Shown here in pieces: positions 34,668 to 42,233 of a DNA stretch of 46,170 nt (its first letter is position 1; every line of letters begins with the position of its first letter). The notes beneath the pieces were generated by a model that was not told where the DNA came from, searched no databases, and was given only the letters and a program-made list of their open reading frames with translations. The translations under genes and the position numbers were made by a program. Origin of the DNA: Rhodocyclaceae bacterium (GTDB lineage: Bacteria > Pseudomonadota > Gammaproteobacteria > Burkholderiales > Rhodocyclaceae). Location of the stretch: NCBI GenBank assembly GCA_016791115.1, contig JAEUNL010000022.1, forward strand, positions 1 through 46,170, given 5' to 3'.

Positions 34668-36195
34668 AGCGAAAGCGCGTCTCGCGCCCGGCAAAGTGGA
34701 CGGTGCAAACAAGGCAGGGGTCGTGCGAGCGCACCACGTGGCCGATCTCCACCGGATCGTCCGGATCGGCCAGTTCGAGCCCGATCACGCTCTGCTCCCA
34801 GTGGCCATGCCGGCCGGCGCTATCCTTGGGCGAGGCATTCCAGGCCGTCGGCGTCACGATCTGGTAGCGCGTGATGCGTCCATCGCGCACCTGTACCCAG
34901 TGCCCGAGCGTACCGCGCGCCGCCTGGACCAGACCGTAGCCTTCGCCTTCCAGCAAAGCATCCGGCGGCGGCGCGTGGTAATGCGGCGAACCAAGCTGGC
35001 GCGAGAGCGCCGCGATCTGCTGCTTCATCAACGCGAGCAGTTCGGCGGTGCGGCGAAGGCGCGCAAACTGGCGCAACCACGTGCTCGCGCCTTCCTGCGC
35101 GAGCAGCGAGATCAATAACCGGTCGCCGCCCGCAAGCATCTCGGCAAACGGGCCGGTCTCGACCACGCGATCGCCGTAGCGCGGCGCCTTGGCCCATGTG
35201 TATCGATCGGATTCCGGCTGGTAGTCGGGCACCGTCTCGCCCTCGAACGGGTGGCGGCCATCCGTGTAGGGCCGATACCACGAGTAGCGCACATGCTCGT
35301 TGATCTGGGCCGGGTCGAAGGGTTCGCAGACGCCTCGCGCACCGTCGAACACACCGGCCGCGAGCAGCGTCTTCTGCTCCCCATAGGGCGCGGACCACGC
35401 ATCGGCGTCGTAGTGCGCGCCCGCACTGAGGTAATTGGAAACGCCTGCGCCGGTGAGGTGCAGGCCGATCGAACGCGAGAATCGCGTGAACAGCCCGATC
35501 GCACTGTCCGCATGCCGCGGCTGTTCGAGCCAGCGGAAGAAGGCGTCACCCGAATCGAGCTGGCGCCAGGCATCGAGCGAATCGCCGATCACGTCGCGTT
35601 CGAAGTAGCGTGTGGTCTGTTCCACCAGATCGAGGCAATCGACGATCTCGCGCGCAGTCGCGCCACGCGTCACGCCGCCCGGCACCATGTACGACGAGTG
35701 CGGCCACTGGCCGCCGAAGATCGCCACCAGTTCGAGGATTTTGCGCGACGCCTGCAGCGCGCCGATCACCGCCTTGCCCTTGAAGGGACGAAACGCGGCG
35801 TCCACCTCCGCGGCGAGCGGGTGCGATGCGTAGCGCGCATGCAGGAAATCGGCGACGAAAAACAGGAAGGTCTGGCGCAGGTCGCTCTGCACGTTCTCCG
35901 CCATCAGGCAGAGGTTGCGGATCAGCGTCGCATGCGGCGGCACCGGCAGGCTGCCGAGCCTTTCCAGCGCCAGCGCTGCCGAATACAGATGCGCCGTGCC
36001 GCAGATGCCGCAGACGCGTGGCGTGATCACCAGCGCGTCGGTCGGCACGCGGCCGATCAGGAGCTGTTCGAAGCCGCGGAACAGCGTACCGACGCAGCGC
36101 GCATCGACGACGCGGTTGCCGTCGAGGTCGACGGCGAACTCGAGGTCGCCCTCGACGCGGTTCAGATCGATGTTGAGCGTGGCGGTGCGGGTCAT
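34657..36195 (-). CDS. hupL: [NiFe] hydrogenase large subunit, group 2a-like
   Basis: A 512-residue catalytic subunit carrying the NiFe(CN)2CO centre. Both cysteine pairs are present: RVCGIC (C62, C65) and DPCLVC (C494, C497), then H500, after which a 12-residue tail (FAGRETRFRYGV) is expected to be cut off. The start MTRTATLNIDLNRVEGDLE at 36195 carries the family's RVEG motif. The tail distinguishes it from HupV/HoxC sensory large subunits (group 2b), which lack it. The gene lies 92 bases after hupS and overlaps the protease gene by 11 bases. No Tat signal or membrane anchor is in the complex, so it is probably cytoplasmic. Confidence 0.92.
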   Translation of the reverse strand: MTRTATLNIDLNRVEGDLEFAVDLDGNRVVDARCVGTLFRGFEQLLIGRVPTDALVITPRVCGICGTAHLYSAALALERLGSLPVPPHATLIRNLCLMAENVQSDLRQTFLFFVADFLHARYASHPLAAEVDAAFRPFKGKAVIGALQASRKILELVAIFGGQWPHSSYMVPGGVTRGATAREIVDCLDLVEQTTRYFERDVIGDSLDAWRQLDSGDAFFRWLEQPRHADSAIGLFTRFSRSIGLHLTGAGVSNYLSAGAHYDADAWSAPYGEQKTLLAAGVFDGARGVCEPFDPAQINEHVRYSWYRPYTDGRHPFEGETVPDYQPESDRYTWAKAPRYGDRVVETGPFAEMLAGGDRLLISLLAQEGASTWLRQFARLRRTAELLALMKQQIAALSRQLGSPHYHAPPPDALLEGEGYGLVQAARGTLGHWVQVRDGRITRYQIVTPTAWNASPKDSAGRHGHWEQSVIGLELADPDDPVEIGHVVRSHDPCLVCTVHFAGRETRFRYGV

Positions 36196-36287
36196 GTCAG
36201 TACGGTACGCAGTACGTGCCGGGCCGCGCCGAGCCTCCCGCCGCCCCCTCGGGGGACAGCGAATGAAATGAGCGTGGGCGGTCGCAT

Positions 36288-37229
36288 TCACGGCTCCATT
36301 TCGCGGTCCTTCACGCGCTTGGGCGCGGCCGCCTTGGCGAGATTCTTGTACGCCATGAAATGCGCGCGCGACACGCCAAGCGGCAGCGTCACCGGCACGG
36401 TGCCGATCTTCTCGGTCTTGAACAGGTCGCCGTTGCGCGGGAACCCGGGCGAGGTGCAGCCGAAGCACGGCACCCCGGCGCGCGTCTTGCTGCTGCGCTT
36501 GTTCCACAGTTCGCTGTTGCAGTTGGCCAGCGTATTCGGCCCCTGGCATCCGAGGTTGAAGTACATGCAGCCGCGTCCGCCGAGCTGGTTGTCCTCCACA
36601 TCGTACTCGTGATATTCGTTTCGGGTACAGCCCTGATGCACCATGGTGCCGAAGAATGCCCGCGGGCGATGCAGGTGATCGAGATCCAGCGGCATGCCGC
36701 CGGCGATCATCGCCAACGTGCGCGTGATGGTCAGCGGATGGGTCGGGCAGCCGGCGAGGTTCACCACCGGCAGGCCGCCGCGCGAACGCCAATCGGCGGC
36801 AAACACGCCGCCGGGCGACTCGCGGTCGAATTGCAGGCCGGTGCAATCGGTCGGATTGGGCGGCGCAGCCGGAATGCCCCCGAATGCGGAACAGGTGCCG
36901 ACCGCAACGACGACCTCGGCCTTTTCGGCGAGCGAGCGCGCGATGTCGATCTTGGCCCGCCCGCGGAAGCTGTCGAACATGCCCGTACCGTAGGGGCCGG
37001 TAATCAGGCTCCCCTCGACACAGAAGATGTCGAGACTGCGTACACCGTTCTCGATGTCGCGGATCAGCCGCTCCAGGTAACCCGCCGGTTCCGCCGTCAG
37101 CGACGGATGCCAGAGCAGTTCGATGGCTCCACCGTTGATGAGGCTCTCCAGCGACGGTCCGTCGGCGTTGAGCAGGGAAAGCGTATCGCCGCTGCAGGCA
37201 CCGGTTTGCAACCAGAGCAGGTTCTTCAC
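36288..37229 (-). CDS. hupS: [NiFe] hydrogenase small subunit, group 2a-like
   Basis: A 313-residue iron-sulfur subunit without a Tat signal peptide, starting at GTG 37229 with AGGAG nine bases upstream. The sequence resembles cytosolic group 2a (cyanobacterial HupS, mycobacterial Huc): NLLWLQTGACSGDTLSLL, VAVGTCSAFGGIPA, GCPTHP, SSKTRAGVPCFGC. In the proximal-cluster motif the usual second Cys of CxxC is Asp (C12-S-G-D15). Asn or Asp at this place is known in group 2a and 1h enzymes, several of them oxygen-tolerant or high-affinity; that property is only inferred here. A FliA-like promoter lies 70 bases upstream. Confidence 0.92.
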   Translation of the reverse strand: MKNLLWLQTGACSGDTLSLLNADGPSLESLINGGAIELLWHPSLTAEPAGYLERLIRDIENGVRSLDIFCVEGSLITGPYGTGMFDSFRGRAKIDIARSLAEKAEVVVAVGTCSAFGGIPAAPPNPTDCTGLQFDRESPGGVFAADWRSRGGLPVVNLAGCPTHPLTITRTLAMIAGGMPLDLDHLHRPRAFFGTMVHQGCTRNEYHEYDVEDNQLGGRGCMYFNLGCQGPNTLANCNSELWNKRSSKTRAGVPCFGCTSPGFPRNGDLFKTEKIGTVPVTLPLGVSRAHFMAYKNLAKAAAPKRVKDREMEP

Positions 37230-37298
37230 GTCGCGCAGCTCCTGGGGATCGGGATCGACAAGACCGCCCTGTTTTGCGGCGGACGGCTCGATCCCGAA

Positions 37299-37325
37299 AC
37301 TACGGCATCAGTCTGCGACTCTTGA
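37299..37325 (-). promoter_or_regulatory. Candidate FliA promoter of the hydrogenase operon
   Basis: On the minus strand, TCAAG (37325-37321) is followed by exactly 14 bases and GCCGTAGT (37306-37299), giving a start near 37292 and a 5' leader of about 63 bases before hupS. In the rest of this 300-base gap, CCGGAACGC occurs twice 39 bases apart (37416 and 37455), and GGAAC-GCCAT-GTTCC (37457-37471) is a short palindrome. I see no sigma-54 site. Confidence 0.5.
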
Positions 37326-37529
37326 GCGGAAACCGCCTTGCGACGGGTCAACAGGCCGCTCGAGCGCGAACGGCATCGGGCGCCGGCCGGAGCCGGGTAG
37401 CGACAAGCGGCAACGCCGGAACGCTCATGGATAGGCGTTCTTCACGGTGCCGGCCCGGAACGCCATGTTCCAAGAGGCTTCCAAGGCACGCACGCCGGAG
37501 AACGCCAGCCCACGCCCCCTACCGGCCTG

Positions 37530-37997
37530 TCAGCGTGCGTGAGTAGCGGGGTTCCGCAATTCGATGCCCGACACCCGGGCGCCGGGCACGAGCTTGCGCT
37601 GCGCGAACCAGCCTGCGTTCATTTCGAGCGCGTAGCGCGCGGGTGCGGCCGCGCAATGCGTGTCTTCGGTCTGGGGCGCCATGTCCTCGATGTTGAGGAT
37701 CGCCCCGCTTTCATCGATGAATGCCACGGAAAGCGGGATCAGCGTATTGCGCATCCACATGCAGTGGCGTTCCGCCCGGTCGAAGACGAACAACATGCCG
37801 TGGTTGGCTGCCATCTGGCGCCGATGCATCAGCCCCTGCGCCCGCGTGGCAAAGCTGTCCGCCCGTTCGGCCTCGATACGGTGCAGGCCGATCGAAAGCT
37901 CGACGGTCGGCATCGCCGGTTGCGCGCATGCGGCGAGCGGGTACAGCAGCGCAACGGTCGTAACCAGGGTGCAGTGGAAAAATCGCGCAGGCGTCAT
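37530..37997 (-). CDS. Exported DUF192 protein
   Basis: A 155-residue exported protein of the DUF192 family. Signal sequence about residues 1-25 (CTLVTTVALLYPLAACA). The mature domain shows the family's typical order: ELSIGLHRIEAERA, QGLMHRRQMAANHGMLFVFD, CMWMRNTLIPLSVAFID and a closing EMNAGWFAQRKLVPGARV. The function of the family is not established. It is transcribed toward the hydrogenase genes, but 300 bases and a separate promoter candidate lie between. Confidence 0.85.
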   Translation of the reverse strand: MTPARFFHCTLVTTVALLYPLAACAQPAMPTVELSIGLHRIEAERADSFATRAQGLMHRRQMAANHGMLFVFDRAERHCMWMRNTLIPLSVAFIDESGAILNIEDMAPQTEDTHCAAAPARYALEMNAGWFAQRKLVPGARVSGIELRNPATHAR

Positions 37998-38091
37998 CGA
38001 AATGCATTCCTTGTCCGGAGGCTTTCGAGGATAACGCACCAGGCGGCCCGGGGGTGACGCCGCCCGCCGTCCCGCGCCGACGGTGGCCCGC

Positions 38092-38658
38092 TCAGCGCGG
38101 CGACCGGCCCGGCGCCCCCGCATCGACTTCGCGCCACTGCCCTGGAAGCAGCCCGTCGAGGTCCCACGGACCAACGGCGCCGCGCACCAGCCGCAGCGTC
38201 GGCAGGCCGACACGCGCCGTCATGCGCCGCACCTGGCGGTTCTTGCCCTCGCGCAGGACCAGTTCCATCCAGCCGGTGGGAATCGATGCGCGATAGCGGA
38301 TCGGCGGATCGCGCGGCCACAGGCCGGCCGGCTCGTCGATGGCGCGTGCCGCGCACGGGCGCGTGACGAAATCGCCGAGATCCACGCCCCGGCGCAGGGC
38401 GGCGAGCGCCGTTTCGGCCGGCGTGCCTTCGACCTGCGCCCAATAGGTCTTGGGCAGCTTGTGGCGAGGGTCGGCAATGCGCGCCTGCAGTCGGCCGTCG
38501 TCGGTCAGCAGCAACAAACCCTCGCTGTCGGCATCGAGCCGGCCGGCGGCATAAACTCCGGGTACGTCGATGAAATCCGCCAGTGTCTGCCGGCCAGGCT
38601 GCGGCGAGAACTGGCACAGCACGCCGTAGGGCTTGTTGAACAGGATCAGGCGCGGCAT
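38092..38658 (-). CDS. rluE: 23S rRNA pseudouridine synthase RluE
   Basis: A 188-residue enzyme of the RsuA family; RluE modifies U2457 of 23S rRNA in E. coli. Signatures: [15 protein letters not shown] at the start, the catalytic-loop [14 protein letters not shown] (catalytic Asp in RLD), and [22 protein letters not shown]. It lacks an S4 domain, as does RluE. The ATG at 38658 puts the conserved [10 protein letters not shown] just after the start; a GTG at 38715 would add 19 residues reaching the mobile-element junction. The integrated element lies directly upstream and may have replaced the native promoter. Confidence 0.88.
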   Translation of the reverse strand: MPRLILFNKPYGVLCQFSPQPGRQTLADFIDVPGVYAAGRLDADSEGLLLLTDDGRLQARIADPRHKLPKTYWAQVEGTPAETALAALRRGVDLGDFVTRPCAARAIDEPAGLWPRDPPIRYRASIPTGWMELVLREGKNRQVRRMTARVGLPTLRLVRGAVGPWDLDGLLPGQWREVDAGAPGRSPR

Positions 38659-38713
38659 CGGGTTTGCAGGAAGCGGAAACGCACAGGGCGCGGGAATCGC
38701 GGCCGTTCCGGAC

Positions 38714-38721
38714 ACAAAAAA
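38714..38721. other. Candidate attachment site of the integrative element
   Basis: ACAAAAAA reads TTTTTTGT on the other strand, fitting the 8-base TTTTTYRT target I recall for Tn4371-family elements (TTTTTCAT in Tn4371 itself). It lies between rluE (chromosomal) and the trb module, where the element should end. The matching copy at the integrase end is outside the window. Confidence 0.45.
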
Positions 38722-38952
38722 GTTCTGGTGTCAAGTCCTTTGTGCAAATCATGCAGGGCTTGAATCCGTATATGGGACAGTAGGTTAGCTCTTTCCGGGG
38801 CCGCTTTGCAGCACTGCGGCCTCGTGGGCTAGGAGCCACATAGGAGCGTCGGGAGAGAAAGCCGCATCGCACTGTGTCGTGCGGATTGCCGAGGAACGGC
38901 TGGCCTTGTCGCATCATGATAGCTCAAGAGGCTGGTGGCATCCAGAATGAAG

Positions 38953-38976
38953 AACGCGCAGCCTGGGCTGCGCGTT
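38953..38976 (-). terminator. Terminator of the trb operon
   Basis: AACGCGCAGC (38953-38962) and GCTGCGCGTT (38967-38976) form a perfect ten-pair stem with a four-base loop. On the minus strand it is followed by CTTCATTCT, a T-rich tail. It sits 32 bases after the DUF2274 stop. Confidence 0.75.
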
Positions 38977-39008
38977 GGATGGATGCCGTTGGCAGATATG
39001 CGACGCCA

Positions 39009-39254
39009 TCATGTCGGCTTCGATGGCGCGCTCCGGGTCGCTGCGCCCTTCCTGAAACCCCGATCCCCCGCCATGAACGCCTCCAGCATGTGCGGGATCA
39101 ACTTCTCGGCATCGACCGCCTCGCTATACGTCTGCGCGTGCAGCGCAGCGTAGCGGTCGAGGTCGGCTTTCAGGCTGGCCGGGCAGGCAAAGGTCAGTTT
39201 GACGTTCTCGGTTTTGGGCAGCGGCCCGAGCCGCAGTTTCTTGGTCGTGCTCAT
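39009..39254 (-). CDS. DUF2274 protein of the conjugative module
   Basis: An 81-residue protein of the DUF2274 family, regularly found after trbI in Tn4371-type elements. The start STTKKLRLGPLPKTENVKLTF and the middle LKADLDRYAALHAQTYSEAVDAEKLIPHMLEAFM (in parts) are typical. It resembles a small ribbon-helix-helix protein in layout, so DNA binding is possible but unproven. It overlaps trbI by four bases. Confidence 0.85.
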   Translation of the reverse strand: MSTTKKLRLGPLPKTENVKLTFACPASLKADLDRYAALHAQTYSEAVDAEKLIPHMLEAFMAGDRGFRKGAATRSAPSKPT

Positions 39255-40525
39255 TGCGAAGCTCCCCGATTGAAGAACAGCGGCTGGTAGGGCCGCAGCA
39301 CCAGATCCCGGTTGACGATGACCCGCACCGGCAGGCCCGGCCGCTCGGTCAGCGTCGGCTGGATGTTCATGTTGCGCCGGGTGATCTCCTGGCCGACCTG
39401 ATTGATGCTGTCCTGGGCGCTGTCACGCCCGGCGATGACGATGCGGTTGCCGTCCTGGCGGTTCTCCGGCGCGGCCAGCTCGGCACCCACGCCCAGCAGC
39501 GTCGTCAGCACCGCGCCCGCGACGATGCGCTTCCAGTGCCAGTCCACGTCGTCTTCCAGGCCGGCGTAGCCGGCCGGGTCGGTGCCGACAAGGTTGTCGA
39601 GCGTCAGCGAGGACGTGTCGGGCAGGATGATCCGGTTCCACACCACCTGCACGCGGCTCTGCCCGTAGCTGACCTCGCTGTTGTAGCGCCCGAGGATGCG
39701 CGATCCCTGCGGGATCAGCAGGAACTTGCCCGTGGCCGTGTCATAGACCGGCTCCGTCACCGTGGCGATCACGTCGCCCGGAAGGTCGGACTTGATGCCC
39801 GTCACCAGCGCGCCCGCGATCACCGTTCCGGCCATTACCTGATACGGCGATGCCGGCAGCGCCAGATTGCCGGAATTGCGGGTTTCCGTAGAGCCGGCTT
39901 TCAGGAACGCCTCTTTCTGGTCTTGCCGGTTCTGTACGGCGGTCGGGTCGGCAGGCTGCGCCGCCACCGACGCCGGCCCGGCCGCGAGCGGGTCGAAGGC
40001 CGCGAGCGCGTCTGCACCACCAAGCGCACCAGGCGTCGCCTGCGCCACCGTGGCGGCGGCCGGGCCTTGACCGCCCGAGCGGAAGAACACCGACGAAGCC
40101 GCTGCCGCGTCGGCCTCCTTGCGCAAGGCATCCTCGGGATCATGGCCCGGCGGTACATACGTCGGCGTTATCGGCTGCTGCGAGTTCACGATGGCCGGGC
40201 CAAGATCACCCGGCAGCGGCGGCCCCAGCTCGGATACCTTCGGCGGCAGCTTCGAGTAGTCGGCTGGTAGGCCGTCCAGCCCTTCGGACTTCGAGACGCG
40301 ATCGACGTTGTAGAGCTCGGTCTGCTCGTTGGCCCCGCGCCGCTGCGGTTGCAGCGACCAGATCGTGGCCCCGAGCACGGCGACCGACAGGCCGCCGACG
40401 AGGATGGCCAATGTGCGCCGGTTCAACCGGGTCACAGCACGCGGCTGGGCGCGCAGCGCCACCGCCTCGGGCGTGATCTTGCCCGCCTGCGGCGTGGCAA
40501 GGTCGGGGGTGTCGTCCTGGCTCAT
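39251..40525 (-). CDS. trbI: Conjugal transfer protein TrbI (VirB10-like)
   Basis: A 424-residue VirB10-family protein linking inner and outer membrane parts of the mating channel. One transmembrane helix (LAILVGGLSVAVLGATIW, about 38-55), a Pro/Ala-rich linker, and a C-terminal beta-barrel domain with AGTVIAGALVTGIKSDLPGDV (in parts), LLIPQGSRILGRYNSEVSYGQ (in parts) and LVGTDPAGYAGLEDDVDWHW. The ATG at 40525 follows the trbG stop by two bases. Length is usual for TrbI. Confidence 0.93.
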   Translation of the reverse strand: MSQDDTPDLATPQAGKITPEAVALRAQPRAVTRLNRRTLAILVGGLSVAVLGATIWSLQPQRRGANEQTELYNVDRVSKSEGLDGLPADYSKLPPKVSELGPPLPGDLGPAIVNSQQPITPTYVPPGHDPEDALRKEADAAAASSVFFRSGGQGPAAATVAQATPGALGGADALAAFDPLAAGPASVAAQPADPTAVQNRQDQKEAFLKAGSTETRNSGNLALPASPYQVMAGTVIAGALVTGIKSDLPGDVIATVTEPVYDTATGKFLLIPQGSRILGRYNSEVSYGQSRVQVVWNRIILPDTSSLTLDNLVGTDPAGYAGLEDDVDWHWKRIVAGAVLTTLLGVGAELAAPENRQDGNRIVIAGRDSAQDSINQVGQEITRRNMNIQPTLTERPGLPVRVIVNRDLVLRPYQPLFFNRGASQ

Positions 40526-40527
40526 GG

Positions 40528-41520
40528 TCAGTTCCTCCGTGCCACGCCATCCGTGCGCTCGATCCGCACCACGTCGCCCTTGTCGCCGCCCAGGCGCAGC
40601 TCGGCCGCGCCAAAGAGGCGATCCACGATGTAGTACGGCGAGCGGAAGCGGTAGTTCACCAGTTGCCCGTCGCCTTCCGGCCCGATCACGAACAGCGGCG
40701 GCAGCTCGCCTTGCGCGATCCCGGCGGGAAACTGGATATAAACCTTCTGCCCGTCGTCGAAGGCGCGCAGCGGCTTCCACGGCGGATTGGTGCCGCTGAT
40801 CGCGTAGCGGAAGTGCAGGTTCTCCAGCGACAGGCCGCTATCGACCGGCGCGGCGGCGCTGGCCGCCTGCGCCTGGCGCTGCAAGGCCAGCATCCGGTCG
40901 CGCGGGTACTCCCAGGACACCGACGCCATCCACGTCTTGTCCGTGGAAGTCAGCTCCAGCAGGTACGTCCTGCGGCTGGTGGTGATGACCAGATTGGTCT
41001 TGAGGCCCGAGCGAATCGGCTTGACCAGCACGTTGACGCGCAGGTCGGCGCCGCTGCCGCTGGACGTGTCGCCCACGATCCAGCGCACGGTATCGCCGGC
41101 GGCCACCGTCACCAGTTCCTCGCCAGGCTGGAGTGACACCACGGTCACGCGGCCCACGGCCGCATAGACCTGATAGAGCGCGCCATCGGTGAAGGGCCAC
41201 ACTTGAATAGCGTTGACGTAGCCCTCGCGCGTGGGCGCGACACGCGCCTCGGCATTGGCGCGCGAAACGCGCACCTTCTCGTCGGCCGGCTCGGGCGTGG
41301 GCTTGGTGCCCTCGGCCTCGGGAACCGGCATCAACTGCGCTGGCATCGGCAGCACTTCGGGAACGGCCACGACTTCCACCGGCGCGGGCGGCTCCGGCAG
41401 CGGCTGGGCCTGCACCGGCTCATCGAGCGAGATGGTCGGCGGCGGCTTGCCCTGCGTGGCGCAGCCCGCCAGGGCAACAAGCATCAACGGCAAAGCGCAA
41501 AAGCGGAAAGACAGGTTCAT
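40528..41520 (-). CDS. trbG: Conjugal transfer protein TrbG (VirB9-like)
   Basis: A 330-residue periplasmic/outer-membrane channel component. The signal sequence MNLSFRFCALPLMLVALAGC ends in a lipobox-like LAGC, so it may be lipid-modified. VirB9 features: a Pro-rich N-terminal stretch, IQVWPFTDGALYQVYAAVGRVT, TSRRTYLLELTSTDKTWMASVSWEYP and a C-terminal FVIGPEGDGQLVNYRFRSPYYIVDRLF (all in parts). It overlaps trbF by four bases. A longer open frame running upstream to 43464 is an out-of-frame shadow of trbL and trbF. Confidence 0.92.
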   Translation of the reverse strand: MNLSFRFCALPLMLVALAGCATQGKPPPTISLDEPVQAQPLPEPPAPVEVVAVPEVLPMPAQLMPVPEAEGTKPTPEPADEKVRVSRANAEARVAPTREGYVNAIQVWPFTDGALYQVYAAVGRVTVVSLQPGEELVTVAAGDTVRWIVGDTSSGSGADLRVNVLVKPIRSGLKTNLVITTSRRTYLLELTSTDKTWMASVSWEYPRDRMLALQRQAQAASAAAPVDSGLSLENLHFRYAISGTNPPWKPLRAFDDGQKVYIQFPAGIAQGELPPLFVIGPEGDGQLVNYRFRSPYYIVDRLFGAAELRLGGDKGDVVRIERTDGVARRN

Positions 41521-42221
41521 GGTTTTGCTCCTTCGGAAGAATCCAGTTCGCGGCTCCACGACAGGCCGTTGACGTAGATGCCAAGCGGGTTCTTGCGCAG
41601 GCGTTCTTCGGTGCGCGGCGGCTGTAGCACGATGGACACAACGGCCGTCCACCGCTCCAGACCGGCCGCGACGCCATTGACGTAGCGGCGTTCTGTCCAG
41701 CGCACGTTGAAAGACGTGTCGCTGGCGCGCACGACGCTGGTGATCTGCACCGTCACCGACTCCTTGCCGATGCGCGCGAACGGGTCGTTGACCCGCGCGT
41801 AGTCGTTGAGCACGGCCGCGCCCTTGTCGGTCGTGTAGTCGTAGGCATCGAGCCAGTTTTGGCGCACGACGATGGGGTCGATGGACAACGAGCGCACCAG
41901 CGTCACGAAACGCGCGATGTGGTGCGCCGTCTGCGCATCGTTGGGCCGGTACGGCGTGGCGGCTTCGCCCACGGCGCGCACCTGGCCCGCGTTGTCCACC
42001 TCCACCACGTAGGGCGTCACGATGGACTGCGCCGAGCGCCACACCAGGCCGCCGGCCATCAGCAGCGCGAGCGTCAGGCAGCCGAACGCCATCAGCCGCC
42101 AGTTCTTCGCCTGCACGCGCGGCGAACCGATACGGTCGTCCCATACCTGGCCGGCGGCTTGGTACGGCGTGGCAGGCTGCGGCGTGTCGGCGTAGCGCAC
42201 CTGCGGTTTCTTGAATCGCAT
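41517..42221 (-). CDS. trbF: Conjugal transfer protein TrbF (VirB8-like)
   Basis: A 234-residue VirB8-family inner-membrane protein. One transmembrane helix (LMAFGCLTLALLMAGGLVW, about 43-61) and a periplasmic NTF2-like domain with FVTLVRSLSIDPIVVRQNWLDAYDY and VRWTERRYVNG. It nucleates assembly of the channel with TrbG and TrbI. It lies 12 bases after trbL and overlaps trbG by ATGA. Confidence 0.93.
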   Translation of the reverse strand: MRFKKPQVRYADTPQPATPYQAAGQVWDDRIGSPRVQAKNWRLMAFGCLTLALLMAGGLVWRSAQSIVTPYVVEVDNAGQVRAVGEAATPYRPNDAQTAHHIARFVTLVRSLSIDPIVVRQNWLDAYDYTTDKGAAVLNDYARVNDPFARIGKESVTVQITSVVRASDTSFNVRWTERRYVNGVAAGLERWTAVVSIVLQPPRTEERLRKNPLGIYVNGLSWSRELDSSEGAKP

Positions 42222-42233
42222 GGTCAGTTCTCC

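Noticed and set aside
36288..37229. The hydrogenase as a HupUV/HoxBC-type (group 2b) H2 sensor
   Set aside because: The large subunit keeps a 12-residue tail after the final His and the operon encodes the tail-cutting protease; group 2b large subunits lack the tail. Small-subunit motifs fit group 2a better.
37230..37529. A sigma-54 promoter before hupS
   Set aside because: No GG-N10-GC pair with flanking consensus was found; CGGCACCGTGAAGAA has only half of it.
38722..39008. A tRNA gene as integration target of the element
   Set aside because: No cloverleaf or TTCRA-type arm is visible; the hairpin at 38953-38976 is a terminator.
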